Assembly (NCBI GenBank): GCA_022825855.1
Contig: JAJDWB010000008.1
Span: 1-64,000, forward strand
From: Dehalococcoidia bacterium
GTDB lineage: Bacteria > Chloroflexota > Dehalococcoidia > Bin125
Direction: 5' to 3'
DNA: 64,000 nt
Within the stretch, counting starts at the first letter, position 1. Every line of letters begins with the position of its first letter. The position numbers were made by a program, and so were the translations under genes. Positions 50,875-58,769 of this stretch are shown one piece after another. Below the pieces are notes generated by a model. It saw only the letters and a program-made list of their open reading frames with translations. It ran no database searches and was not told the origin of the DNA.

Positions 50875-51582
50875 ATGCTCACAGTCACCGCCGCCTTGCC
50901 CTGGGAAGCCAAAGCCGCGAGAGCCGGACAGGCGATCGCCGGCCGCGGACGGGTGCGGCTCGTCACCTCGGGCGTCGGCCCGGACCGGGCGCGCGACGCC
51001 GCCGAAGTCGCCATCGAACAGCACGAACCATCCGCCGTGATCAGCATCGGCGTGGCCGGAGGCCTAACCAACAACCTGCGCCGGCCGTCGATCACGATCC
51101 CGACCAGGATCCTCCGCCGGCGCGACGGGGCCGAGTTCCAGCCCGACGACGAACTGCGCAAGCAGATCGTACGGTTGCTGAACCAGGCCGACATCTTCTG
51201 GCAATCGGTGACCAGCATCACCACGCCCGAGATTCTCTTCACGCGGCCGGAGAAACGGGAAGCCGCCGAGACCGGCGCCGAAATCGTGCAGATGGAAGAC
51301 GCCGAGTGGGCCGACCTGTGCGACGCGGCCGGGATCCCGTTCGCCTCGATCCGCGTGGTCATGGACGCGCTCGACGACGACATTCCCAACGAGGTCGTCC
51401 AGTGGCGGGGCAAACCCTCCGCCCTCGACATCGCCGTCGGCGCGATTCGGCGTCCGGGACTGCTGCCCGAGCTGCTCTCGCTCGGCATCCAGCGCCAGTC
51501 GGCGATCCAGGAGCTTGAACGCGCGATGACGCTGATCATCCCCGCGATGACGCCCGAGCTGATCAGCGCTGACGTCGACTAG
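50875..51582 (+). CDS. hpnG: Nucleoside phosphorylase family protein, HpnG-like
   Basis: A 235-residue member of the purine nucleoside phosphorylase/MTA-SAH nucleosidase superfamily. It opens with TVTAALPWEAKAARAG and has RLVTSGVGPDRARDAAEVAI and AVISIGVAGGLTNNL. EIVQMEDAEWADLCDAAGIPFASIRVVMDALDDD is the nucleoside-binding region with the catalytic acid. In hopanoid producers HpnG removes adenine from adenosylhopane. That role is favoured here because hpnA follows within 17 bases and hpnH is 3.2 kb away; a futalosine-hydrolase-like role is the alternative. Confidence 0.8.
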   Translation: MLTVTAALPWEAKAARAGQAIAGRGRVRLVTSGVGPDRARDAAEVAIEQHEPSAVISIGVAGGLTNNLRRPSITIPTRILRRRDGAEFQPDDELRKQIVRLLNQADIFWQSVTSITTPEILFTRPEKREAAETGAEIVQMEDAEWADLCDAAGIPFASIRVVMDALDDDIPNEVVQWRGKPSALDIAVGAIRRPGLLPELLSLGIQRQSAIQELERAMTLIIPAMTPELISADVD

Positions 51583-51599
51583 CCCGCGAACTGAGCAAC

Positions 51600-52601
51600 G
51601 TGACACGCGCGCTCGTCACCGGCGCGAACGGATTCATCGGCGCGCACGTCGTCCGCGCCGCGCTTGAGGCCGGCGCGGAAGTCCGGGCCATGGTTCGCGG
51701 GGGCAGCGATCAGCGCAGCCTCAATGGGCTGCCGATCGAGATCGTCCACGGAAACCTTACCGACCCGGCGTCGCTGGCCGGCGCAATGGCAGGCGTCGAC
51801 ACGCTCTTCAACGTCGCCGCCCGCTACGACCTCAGCCGCCGCGCCCGCGCCGACGCCTATCGAGCCAACGTCGATGGCACGCGCAACCTGATGCTCGCCG
51901 CGCTCAGGGCGCACGTTGACCGCGTCGTGCACACATCGTCGGTCGCCGCAGTCGGACCGCCGCGTGACCCCGCTCGTCCCGCCGACGAAACACAGTGGGC
52001 GCCAGTCGAAGATGCGCCAGGTCCGTACGAGGAGACCAAGATTCTCAGCGAGCGCCTGGTCCACGAACTGGTCCGATCCGAGTCCCTGCCCGCCGTCTGC
52101 GTGCTGCCCACCGCGCCCATCGGTCCCCTGGACCTGAAGCCCACGCCCACCGGCCGGCTGATCCGCGACGCAGCCAGCGGCGACATGCCGGCCTACATGA
52201 AGCCCGCAGGCCTGAACATCGTGCACGTCTCCGACGTCGCCGCCGGACACCTCGCGGCCGCCCAGCGCGGACGCATCGGCGAGCGCTACATCCTCGGCCA
52301 CCGGGACGGCAACCTGACCCTCCGCCAGATCATCGAGCGCGCCGCAGCGGCCGGAGGCGCGAACCCGCCTCGCCTGGCGATGCCCTCGTCGCTGGCCTAC
52401 GCTGCCGCCCTCGTGGACGAGTTCCTGATCAGCGCGCTCACCCGGCAGCAGCCCGGGGCGACCATCGCCGGCGTCCGACTGGCGCGACATCGACAGTTCT
52501 TCAATCCAGGCAAGGCAATCGAACAGCTCAACCTGCCCCAAACCGATCTCGACACCACCTTCACCGAAGCAGTCAACTCGTTTCGTACACTCAAGCAATG
52601 A
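51600..52601 (+). CDS. hpnA: Hopanoid-associated sugar epimerase HpnA
   Basis: A 333-residue extended SDR (NAD-dependent epimerase). The nucleotide-binding motif is ALVTGANGFIGAHVVRAALEAG. EVRAMVRGGSDQRSLNGLPIEIVHGNLTDPASLAGAM is typical, followed by HTSSVAAVGPP, the active-site YEETKILSE (Y-x-x-x-K) and PTAPIGPLDLKPTPTGRLIRDAASGDMPAYM, the last being a hallmark of HpnA. GLNIVHVSDVAAGHLAAAQRGRIGERYILG is also diagnostic. The start is GTG 51600. The stop overlaps the next SDR gene (ATGA). Its exact reaction is not established for the family. Confidence 0.88.
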   Translation: MTRALVTGANGFIGAHVVRAALEAGAEVRAMVRGGSDQRSLNGLPIEIVHGNLTDPASLAGAMAGVDTLFNVAARYDLSRRARADAYRANVDGTRNLMLAALRAHVDRVVHTSSVAAVGPPRDPARPADETQWAPVEDAPGPYEETKILSERLVHELVRSESLPAVCVLPTAPIGPLDLKPTPTGRLIRDAASGDMPAYMKPAGLNIVHVSDVAAGHLAAAQRGRIGERYILGHRDGNLTLRQIIERAAAAGGANPPRLAMPSSLAYAAALVDEFLISALTRQQPGATIAGVRLARHRQFFNPGKAIEQLNLPQTDLDTTFTEAVNSFRTLKQ

Positions 52602-53464
52602 ACACGCACACCCAACCTTCCACCGCCCTGATCACCGGAGCCAACAGCGGCATCGGACTGGCCGCCGCCACCGAACTGGCGCGCCGCGGCTGGCACGTCT
52701 TCGCCGCCGCCCGCTCGCCCGAGCGCGGGCAGGCCGCCGTTTCGCAGATCCAGAAGGACAGCGGCTCGATCGCCGTCGAACTGCTGGAGATGGACCTGGC
52801 GTCCTTCGCCTCCGTCCGACGCGCCGCCGGCGAGCTGCTGGAACGCACGGAGCGGCTCGATGTCCTGGTCAACAACGCCGGCCTCACCCTCGACCAACGA
52901 CAGCTCACCGCCGACGGCAACGAGACGATGATGCAGACGAATCATCTCTCCCCGGCCCTGTTCACCTCGCTGCTGCTGCCGAAGCTGCTCGAGTCGGACG
53001 ACGCCCGGGTCGTCAACGTCAGCTCGCGCGTCTACGAACGCGTTGACGCGATGCCGCTCGACGACCTCAACTTCGAGCACTATTGGGGCGGAATCCGGCC
53101 CTACTGCGCGACCAAGCTGGCCAACATCCTCTTCACCAACGAACTGCATCGCCGCACGCACGAACAAGGACTGGCCGCCTTTTCCGTCCACCCCGGCGTC
53201 GTGGCGACCAACTTCGTGCAGAACTTCCCCACGCCCTTGCGGATGGTGTTGCGCATCGCGCGACCGTTGCTGCGCAGTCCAGAGCAAGGCGCGGCGCCGG
53301 TCGTCGAGCTCGTGGCCGATCAGGCCCGGCGCGCCGACGCCGGCGCGTACTTCGATCGCCACACCCTCACCGAACCGATGCCGCACGCTACCGATCGGCA
53401 AGCGGCGGAACGCCTCTGGGAGGCCACCAACGAGATCACCGGAGCGGAGTGGCCGGGAACATGA
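52598..53464 (+). CDS. Short-chain dehydrogenase/reductase
   Basis: A 288-residue classical SDR of the retinol-dehydrogenase-like type. The cofactor motif is ALITGANSGIGLAAATELARRG, followed by AAARSPERGQAAVSQI, LDVLVNNAGLT, VVNVSSRVYERVDA, and the catalytic YCATKLANILFTNEL (Y-x-x-x-K). PGVVATNFVQNF follows. The arginine after the first motif suggests NADP preference. It is coupled by four-base overlaps to hpnA upstream and DinB downstream, so a function in hopanoid side-chain processing is possible but unproven. Confidence 0.88.
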   Translation: MNTHTQPSTALITGANSGIGLAAATELARRGWHVFAAARSPERGQAAVSQIQKDSGSIAVELLEMDLASFASVRRAAGELLERTERLDVLVNNAGLTLDQRQLTADGNETMMQTNHLSPALFTSLLLPKLLESDDARVVNVSSRVYERVDAMPLDDLNFEHYWGGIRPYCATKLANILFTNELHRRTHEQGLAAFSVHPGVVATNFVQNFPTPLRMVLRIARPLLRSPEQGAAPVVELVADQARRADAGAYFDRHTLTEPMPHATDRQAAERLWEATNEITGAEWPGT

Positions 53465-53970
53465 GCATCACGACCCGCGACGAGCTGATCTCAGCACTGC
53501 AGCAGGACAGCGAAGAGTTCCAGCAGGCGGTCGCCCAACTACCCGACGAGGCCTTCGAGCGCGGCGTCTACGAGCAGGGCTGGAACGCGCGACAACTGCT
53601 CGCACACATCGCCGCGATCGAGTGGACCTACCCCCGCCTGATCGAGCGAGCCGAGCAGCGAGCCGCCGGAGACGACGTGCCCCAGGGCGGCGGCGCCGGC
53701 TTCGACATGGACGCCTACAACGCCAGACAGGTTGCCCGCCGCGACGACCAGCCGGTCGAACAACTGCTCACCGAGTTCCGCCGCAACCGGGCCGAAACGA
53801 TCGACGCCATCCGCGCCGCCGACGAGGACCTGCTCACGCAGCCCACCCGCTCAGCCGGAGGCGTCGAAGGCACCCTCCTCGACGTCCTCGAAGGCGTCGC
53901 CGTCGGCCACGTCCGCGAGCACGTCGACGACCTGCTCAGGGGCGCACGCTCAGACTTCGATGAACACTAG
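53461..53970 (+). CDS. DinB/maleylpyruvate-isomerase-like protein
   Basis: A 169-residue four-helix bundle protein. The first metal-binding histidine is in WNARQLLAHIAAIEWTYPRL and a later pair in AVGHVREHVDDLLRG, the H-x-x-x-H arrangement of the DinB superfamily. The middle is acidic and helical. The start ATG overlaps the TGA of the SDR gene, so it belongs to the four-gene run from the hpnG-like gene onward. Such proteins often use bacillithiol, mycothiol or similar thiols; the substrate is unknown. Confidence 0.75.
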   Translation: MSITTRDELISALQQDSEEFQQAVAQLPDEAFERGVYEQGWNARQLLAHIAAIEWTYPRLIERAEQRAAGDDVPQGGGAGFDMDAYNARQVARRDDQPVEQLLTEFRRNRAETIDAIRAADEDLLTQPTRSAGGVEGTLLDVLEGVAVGHVREHVDDLLRGARSDFDEH

Positions 53971-53983
53971 CAACGGCGACCAG

Positions 53984-54859
53984 CTAGATCGCAGAGGCCG
54001 CAGTAAAGATCTGTGACGCTCGCTCACCCTCGTACACACTTACTGGTCCCATATTGAAGTAGCGGATCCACAGTTGCCAGATCATTCTCCACTGATCGCT
54101 CTGTGGATCGAGCTTTACGACTGGCAACTTCAGTGAAATGGCATGGTCTGCTGAGATCGTGGCAGCATGGTCATTCGGTTCTCCGATCAACGCCTCCGAA
54201 AGCAAATCTCTGACGGAATCGATCTCTACGCCGTCGCGATCTGGGTTACCTGACAATGCCTCGACCAGCTGAATCTCTGCATGACTAAGTGCATTTCGTG
54301 CCTCTTGAATGTCAATCGCAGTGGTGTCTGCCAGCAAGGCAGCGTGCAAGGGCAATGTCTCCGGTCTCGATTCGATCTCACTGAACGCATGATCAGCCGC
54401 CGCGATGATGGTCTTGGCCGCAACAAGTCGACCGTCTGATCCCCTGAACTGTGGGTCAATCGGACCAAGATCACTGGTTGGACCCATCAGGATGTGGTGC
54501 GCTCCAAGGGTGAGAAGTGTCCCCGCGCTTTTGGCCTTGTCAGGAACGACAACGGTTAGCTCCTGACAGCGGGCCTGAGCCTGCTGCGCGAGTTGCAGGG
54601 CCGTTTCTCCGTCACCTCCTAGAGTCCGAAGCATCACGTGGAGATTCAGGCTCGGGTCGGCGTCAAAAAGCATCTCTTCGAACAGCGGAATGCCATATGG
54701 CATCAACTGGTCTATGAGCACGACCAATCGGCAATTGAAGCGATCCTGATATGCCTTGATCAACTGCTGGCGCTCATAGCGTTCCGAGTGCTGGGCCTCA
54801 AACAAAGGGGTCCGCAGAGGGACCCCTTCGAAGGAAGGTCCGGTGTCGTCCTCGTTCAT
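53984..54859 (-). CDS. ClpP-fold serine protease-like protein (SDH_sah type)
   Basis: A 291-residue protein like the serine dehydrogenase proteinase (SppA/ClpP superfamily) group. The oxyanion segment is LRTLGGDGETALQLAQQAQA. The likely nucleophile is Ser111 in DKAKSAGTLLTLGAHHILMG, and SDLGPIDPQ (about 129-137) carries the aspartate and proline typical of the fold. There is no signal peptide or membrane segment. GC is lower than in neighbours (33 of 60 at 54301-54360), pointing to transfer. Its start overlaps the stop of a 57-residue gene (ATGA), so the pair forms a unit. Substrates are unknown. Confidence 0.75.
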   Translation of the reverse strand: MNEDDTGPSFEGVPLRTPLFEAQHSERYERQQLIKAYQDRFNCRLVVLIDQLMPYGIPLFEEMLFDADPSLNLHVMLRTLGGDGETALQLAQQAQARCQELTVVVPDKAKSAGTLLTLGAHHILMGPTSDLGPIDPQFRGSDGRLVAAKTIIAAADHAFSEIESRPETLPLHAALLADTTAIDIQEARNALSHAEIQLVEALSGNPDRDGVEIDSVRDLLSEALIGEPNDHAATISADHAISLKLPVVKLDPQSDQWRMIWQLWIRYFNMGPVSVYEGERASQIFTAASAI

Positions 54860-55029
54860 CGATGCACCCGCTCAGAAGGAATCGTGTCTCGGAATGGGAC
54901 GATCAAGCGCCGGCCGCCGCGTACCTTGATTGTCTGCTCACGCGCAATACGCGCTTTCTCGATCTGCTCGAACAGAGTTTCCTCTGTTTCTTCCTCTGTG
55001 ACCGAGGTCCCTTGTTTCTCGTCGGACAT
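54856..55029 (-). CDS. 57-residue partner protein of the ClpP-fold gene
   Basis: This small gene runs from ATG 55029 to TGA 54856. It encodes an acidic N-terminal half (MSDEKQGTSVTEEETEETLF) and a basic C-terminal half (IKVRGGRRLIVPFRDTIPSE). AGGGGGAT lies about 5 bases before the ATG, and a TATAGG hexamer is just upstream. Its stop overlaps the start of the protease-like gene, which indicates translational coupling. I do not recognise it. A substrate adaptor, inhibitor or antitoxin-like partner is possible but not shown. Confidence 0.65.
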   Translation of the reverse strand: MSDEKQGTSVTEEETEETLFEQIEKARIAREQTIKVRGGRRLIVPFRDTIPSERVHR

Positions 55030-55110
55030 CCGATCCCCCTATACCTTGACTCTCTTCTCTTCACCTTGCCACTTTGGGACGCAAGATGTGAAGCGAGAAA
55101 GTAAGGTCGT

Positions 55111-56292
55111 CTACTGCCGCGGCAACTGCAACCCTCGCGTCGCGATGATGTTCCGCTGAATCTCCGACGTGCCCGCCGCGATTGTGCTCGGCACCGTCGA
55201 CATGTACGCCCGACCGATCCGCGCCGCCAACGGCGCGTCCGGGTCCTCCGGGTCGATCCGCTGCGAGTGCAGACCCATCATGTTCACCCCAAAACGCGCG
55301 ACCCGCTGGCCCAGCTCCGAGCCGAACATCTTCGACATCGACGCCTCGTGGTTGGGCACCAACTCCTGCGACTGCATCCAGACCACGCGGTAAGAGATCA
55401 GCTTGGCGATCTCCGACTCGATCATCAGGTTGGCCAGCCCGTTGCGCACGCCCGGGTCGTTGATCAGCTTGTCCCCGCCCCGCCGGCCGGGGCGCTCCGA
55501 GGCGTACTCGGACATCAGCTCGACGCTCTTGCGCGACGTAGCCGACCAGGCCACCCCCGAACGCTCGAAGTCGAGCAGTGTCGCCGCGACGTACCAGCCG
55601 CGGTTGTACTCGCCCATCATGTTCGAAGCCGGCACGCGCACGTCGGTGAAGTAGACCTCGTTGAAGCCGTGTTCGCCGAGCATGTTGATCAGCGGCCGCA
55701 CCTCAATCCCGGGCGACTTCATGTCGAGCAGGAAGTAGGAGATGCCGCGGTGCTTGGGCGCTTCCGGATCGGTGCGCGTCAGCACGTGGATCCAGTCCGC
55801 GTGGTGCGCGCCCGAGGTCCAGATCTTCTGCCCATTGATCACAAAATCGTCGCCGTCGCGCACCGCGCGGGTCTGCAGACCGGCCAGGTCCGAGCCGTTG
55901 CCCGGCTCCGAGAATCCCTGCGCCCAGTACGACTCGGCGTTGGCAATCCGCGGCAGATGCTCCCGCCGCTGCTCCTCGGTGCCGTGCAGCATCAGGCAGG
56001 GCCCGACCATCGAGATGCCCTGGCCGCCCGAGCCGGGCGCGCCGCGGTAGGCCGCTTCCTCGCGGTAGATCATCTGCTGGATGTGGCTCGCCCCGCGGCC
56101 GCCGTACTCCTCCGGCCAGGCCATCGTCAGCCAGCCCTTCGACGCCGCCCGCTTCTCAAACGCGCGCTCGGCCTCGTAGAAGGAGTCGTCGCCCGGCTCG
56201 TTCGATCCCTCGGGCGGCACCCAGTTGTTGTCGATGAAGTCCACCACCTCTGAACGGAAGGCGTTGTCGGATTCGTTGAATTGATAGTCCAT
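55111..56292 (-). CDS. Acyl-CoA dehydrogenase
   Basis: A 393-residue FAD enzyme that introduces a double bond into acyl-CoA. The middle domain has YWAQGFSEPGNGSDLAGLQTRAVRDGDDFVINGQKIWTSGAHHADW, typical for flavin and substrate binding. The C-terminal helices contain LNDP-like GDKLINDPGVRNGLANLMIE and TIAAGTSEIQRNIIATRGLQLPR. The usual catalytic glutamate at the end helix is not obvious, so a variant subfamily is likely. ATG 56292 is chosen with GGAGGAGT upstream. The gene is divergent from the geranylgeranyl-reductase-type gene. Confidence 0.9.
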   Translation of the reverse strand: MDYQFNESDNAFRSEVVDFIDNNWVPPEGSNEPGDDSFYEAERAFEKRAASKGWLTMAWPEEYGGRGASHIQQMIYREEAAYRGAPGSGGQGISMVGPCLMLHGTEEQRREHLPRIANAESYWAQGFSEPGNGSDLAGLQTRAVRDGDDFVINGQKIWTSGAHHADWIHVLTRTDPEAPKHRGISYFLLDMKSPGIEVRPLINMLGEHGFNEVYFTDVRVPASNMMGEYNRGWYVAATLLDFERSGVAWSATSRKSVELMSEYASERPGRRGGDKLINDPGVRNGLANLMIESEIAKLISYRVVWMQSQELVPNHEASMSKMFGSELGQRVARFGVNMMGLHSQRIDPEDPDAPLAARIGRAYMSTVPSTIAAGTSEIQRNIIATRGLQLPRQ

Positions 56293-56386
56293 GCGTGACT
56301 CCTCCGGCTCATGCAGACGTTCGCAACCTGCGATCAGGCGGGAGCAGTATAGGCCCAATCTCGCGGAGAGCGGGCGTGTGGAGCCC

Positions 56387-56392
56387 TACGCT
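56387..56392 (+). promoter_or_regulatory. Leaderless-type -10 box TACGCT
   Basis: TACGCT ends six bases before ATG 56399, which has no ribosome site. Confidence 0.5.
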
Positions 56393-56398
56393 GAACCC

Positions 56399-57577
56399 AT
56401 GTGGGACGCAATCGTGATCGGCGCCGGACCGGCCGGCGCAACCGCCGCCCGTCGGCTCAGCGACGCTGGCGCCTCGACCCTGATCCTGGAGAAGCAGCCG
56501 CTGCCGCGCTACAAGGCCTGCGGCGGCGGGGTGCCCGCCCGCACGCTGGAGTTGCTGGACGGACTCGACATCTCACCGGTCAGCGAGGGCTATGTCGAAA
56601 CGATCGACGTCTCGCGCTTCGGCCGCCACCAGTTCCGCAAGACGTCCGAACGTCCGCTGGCCTGGATGGTGATGCGCGACCGCTTCGATCAGTTCCTGAC
56701 TGAATTGGCCGTCGAATCGGGAGCGAACCTGCGCGACGCGACACCGGTGCAATCGATCGCCGAGCAGGACGGCTGCTACGAGGTCGAGACGCCGACGGGA
56801 TCGGTCGGCGCCCGTCACCTGCTCGCCGCCGACGGCGCGACCGGCCCGACCGCGCGCTGGCTCAACATTGCGTCCGCCCCGACCCGCAGCGCCGCCTATG
56901 AGGTCGAGGTCGCCGCGCCCTCTGCCGCCCTCGAGCACTGGCACGGCGCCGCCAACGTCGATGTCGGCTACCGACCCTGGGGCTACGGCTGGGTCTTCCC
57001 CAAGGCCGGCAAGCTCTCGGTCGGCGTCGTGACCTCGCCCGGGCGCGGCCGCTCGATCCGCAAGCAGACCGACCGATATCTCTCCCGCCTCGGTCTCGCC
57101 GACGCCGACGTGCTCAAGGTCCAGGGCCACCCGATCCGCTACCGCCGCTCATCCGGCGAGCCGGTCGCCAGCGAGCGCGCCCTCCTGCTCGGCGACGCCG
57201 CCGGCCTGGCCGACGAGTTCACCGCCGAGGGCATCGCCTACGCCGTCCACTCGGCCAACCTCGCCGCCGAGGCCGTGCTCACGTCCGACAATCCCGCGTC
57301 CGCCTACACGCAGTCGGTCAACCGGCAAATCCAGCCCGAGCTCGACGCCGCCCGCACCATCTCCCGCCTCTACTACTGGTGCGTCACAACCTGGCCCTGG
57401 CTCGCGCTCAAGACATCGAAGCACGTCAACTACCTCTGGCGAGCCTTCTTCCGCGTCATGCGCGGCGACTCCACCTACGCCGACGAGCTGGCACGAGTCC
57501 CCGTGATCCTCTCTCCCCCCGCTCCGCGGGGGGAGATGTCGCGGAGCGACAGAGGGGGGCCGCCCGCAGCGGACTAG
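56399..57577 (+). CDS. Geranylgeranyl-reductase-family flavoprotein
   Basis: A 392-residue FAD protein that reduces isoprenoid chains in known relatives. The FAD motif AIVIGAGPAGATAARRLSDAG is at the N-terminus, followed by LEKQPLPRYKACGGGVPART, the hallmark of the family. YGWVFPKAGKLSVGV and ALLLGDAAGLADEFTAEGIAYAV complete the cofactor pocket. The final about 20 residues (LSPPAPRGEMSRSDRGGPPA) are encoded by the family B repeat B2, so the true C-terminus was probably replaced by the element. A role in saturating polyprenyl chains (menaquinone or others) is likely. Confidence 0.88.
   Translation: MWDAIVIGAGPAGATAARRLSDAGASTLILEKQPLPRYKACGGGVPARTLELLDGLDISPVSEGYVETIDVSRFGRHQFRKTSERPLAWMVMRDRFDQFLTELAVESGANLRDATPVQSIAEQDGCYEVETPTGSVGARHLLAADGATGPTARWLNIASAPTRSAAYEVEVAAPSAALEHWHGAANVDVGYRPWGYGWVFPKAGKLSVGVVTSPGRGRSIRKQTDRYLSRLGLADADVLKVQGHPIRYRRSSGEPVASERALLLGDAAGLADEFTAEGIAYAVHSANLAAEAVLTSDNPASAYTQSVNRQIQPELDAARTISRLYYWCVTTWPWLALKTSKHVNYLWRAFFRVMRGDSTYADELARVPVILSPPAPRGEMSRSDRGGPPAAD
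57511..57559 (+). repeat. Family B two-hairpin repeat, copy B2
   Basis: This copy lies inside the 3' end of the flavoprotein gene. It matches B1 (9916-9964, minus strand) over 49 bases except for two changes, a-to-g and t-to-c, that pair with each other in the small hairpin (gtcac/gtgac versus gtcgc/gcgac). Confidence 0.9.
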
Positions 57578-57580
57578 GCT
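57575..57580 (+). promoter_or_regulatory. Leaderless-type -10 box TAGGCT overlapping a stop codon
   Basis: TAGGCT includes the TAG stop of the flavoprotein (57575-57577) and ends seven bases before ATG 57588. Confidence 0.45.
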
Positions 57581-57587
57581 GAGTGCC

Positions 57588-57947
57588 ATGCCGTGGCTAG
57601 TGCTGGATCACCTTGGAGTCGGTCTCTTTGAGTTCTTTGGGATCTTGTTCCTCTTCTTCGTGGCCCCGTCACTCGTTGGCGCCGTCGCCGGCACTTGGAT
57701 CATGTGGGGGAAGGATCGCAGCCTCTTCCTCGGCTTTCTGATGGGCTTCGCCATCGGGGCGGGAGGCACGGCGATATCGGTTGCGCTAGCGTCGCAGACC
57801 GATCTTCTTGAAACGTACGCCGTGGGAATGGCGCTGGCGGTTGCCGTGCTCATCGTGATCGCGAGATATCTGCCCAAGGGCAAGCTGTACCAGCTACCCA
57901 GACCAACCGCCCCGCACAAACCAGACCGATCAAGCCCTCACCAGTGA
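57588..57947 (+). CDS. Small multi-pass membrane protein
   Basis: A 119-residue protein with three hydrophobic segments (FEFFGILFLFFVAPSLVGAV, LFLGFLMGFAIGAGGTAISV, and YAVGMALAVAVLIVIARYLP) and a proline-rich polar tail. I do not recognise a family. Its opening PWLVLDHLGVG resembles AAWLVLDHPSLG in the small membrane gene at 59378, so it may be a distant member of the array downstream. It lies 10 bases after the flavoprotein gene. Confidence 0.65.
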   Translation: MPWLVLDHLGVGLFEFFGILFLFFVAPSLVGAVAGTWIMWGKDRSLFLGFLMGFAIGAGGTAISVALASQTDLLETYAVGMALAVAVLIVIARYLPKGKLYQLPRPTAPHKPDRSSPHQ

Positions 57948-57997
57948 CCCGCCACCCGAGCAACCGCAACTACACTAAACACACCAATCGGAGCGAC

Positions 57998-58726
57998 ATG
58001 TCCAACCGCGATGCCCACACCTCGACTCAGACCCTGGTCCGCTTCCGCCTGCCGGACCCGCCTGAACGGCATCCCGACGAAGTGACCTCCTACGACTACG
58101 TCCACCTCGTTGGCAATCCGCACTTCCTGGCGCGGCACTTTGGCCGACCCGAGTCCACGCTCGTCACCGCCGAGAAATTCCTCACCGCCCAACTTCGCTC
58201 GCGGCCGGTGCGCGTGCCCGACCTGCTGATCGCCTTCGATGTCAATCCAGACTTGTACTACGAGCAGAACGGCTATGTGATCTCCGATCAGGGCAAGCCG
58301 CCCGACTTCATCCTCGAAGTGGCGTCGCCGAGCACGGCGCGGGTCGACACCGTCGACAAGCGCGACGACTACGCCGCATTCGGAGTCAGGGAATACTGGC
58401 GCTTCGACCACACTGGCGAGTCGCACGGCACGCGACTGGCCGGCGACCGCCTGGCCGGCGACCGCTACGAGCCCATCGACATCGTCGAGATCGCGCCCGG
58501 CGTCCTGCAGGGCGAGAGCCAAGCCCTCAACCTCTGGCTCCGCTGGGAGGACGGAGAACTCGGCTGGTACGACCCGGCGACGGGTGAGCACATTCCAACG
58601 TTTGACAGCACGCAGGCCGAGTTAGCCGCCGAGCGCGCAGCCATCGATGCCGAACGCGAAGCCCGCCAAGCTGCGGAGCAACGAGTCCGCGAGCTGGAAG
58701 CCGAACTCCGCCGCCTGCGGGAGTGA
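57998..58726 (+). CDS. Uma2-family (PD-(D/E)xK fold) protein
   Basis: A 242-residue protein of the Uma2/DUF820 group, which has a restriction-endonuclease-like fold and unknown role. The fold motif is visible as RVPDLLIAFDVN followed by PDFILEVASPSTARVDTVDKRDDYA, with catalytic-type D and E-x-A residues, and FGVREYWRFD. A perfect 15-base tandem duplication (58436-58450 and 58451-58465) gives LAGDRLAGDR. The last 60 residues are a coiled coil (ELAAERAAIDAEREARQAAE). ATG 57998 is preferred; the ORF opens at 57944. Confidence 0.8.
   Translation: MSNRDAHTSTQTLVRFRLPDPPERHPDEVTSYDYVHLVGNPHFLARHFGRPESTLVTAEKFLTAQLRSRPVRVPDLLIAFDVNPDLYYEQNGYVISDQGKPPDFILEVASPSTARVDTVDKRDDYAAFGVREYWRFDHTGESHGTRLAGDRLAGDRYEPIDIVEIAPGVLQGESQALNLWLRWEDGELGWYDPATGEHIPTFDSTQAELAAERAAIDAEREARQAAEQRVRELEAELRRLRE
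58436..58465 (+). repeat. 15-base perfect tandem duplication in the Uma2 gene
   Basis: The unit ctggccggcgaccgc occurs twice back to back and adds five residues (LAGDR) without shifting the frame. Confidence 0.9.
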
Positions 58727-58769
58727 GCTTCCCAGCTCGACGCCTTCCCGCCTCACGAGGATGCCCCGC

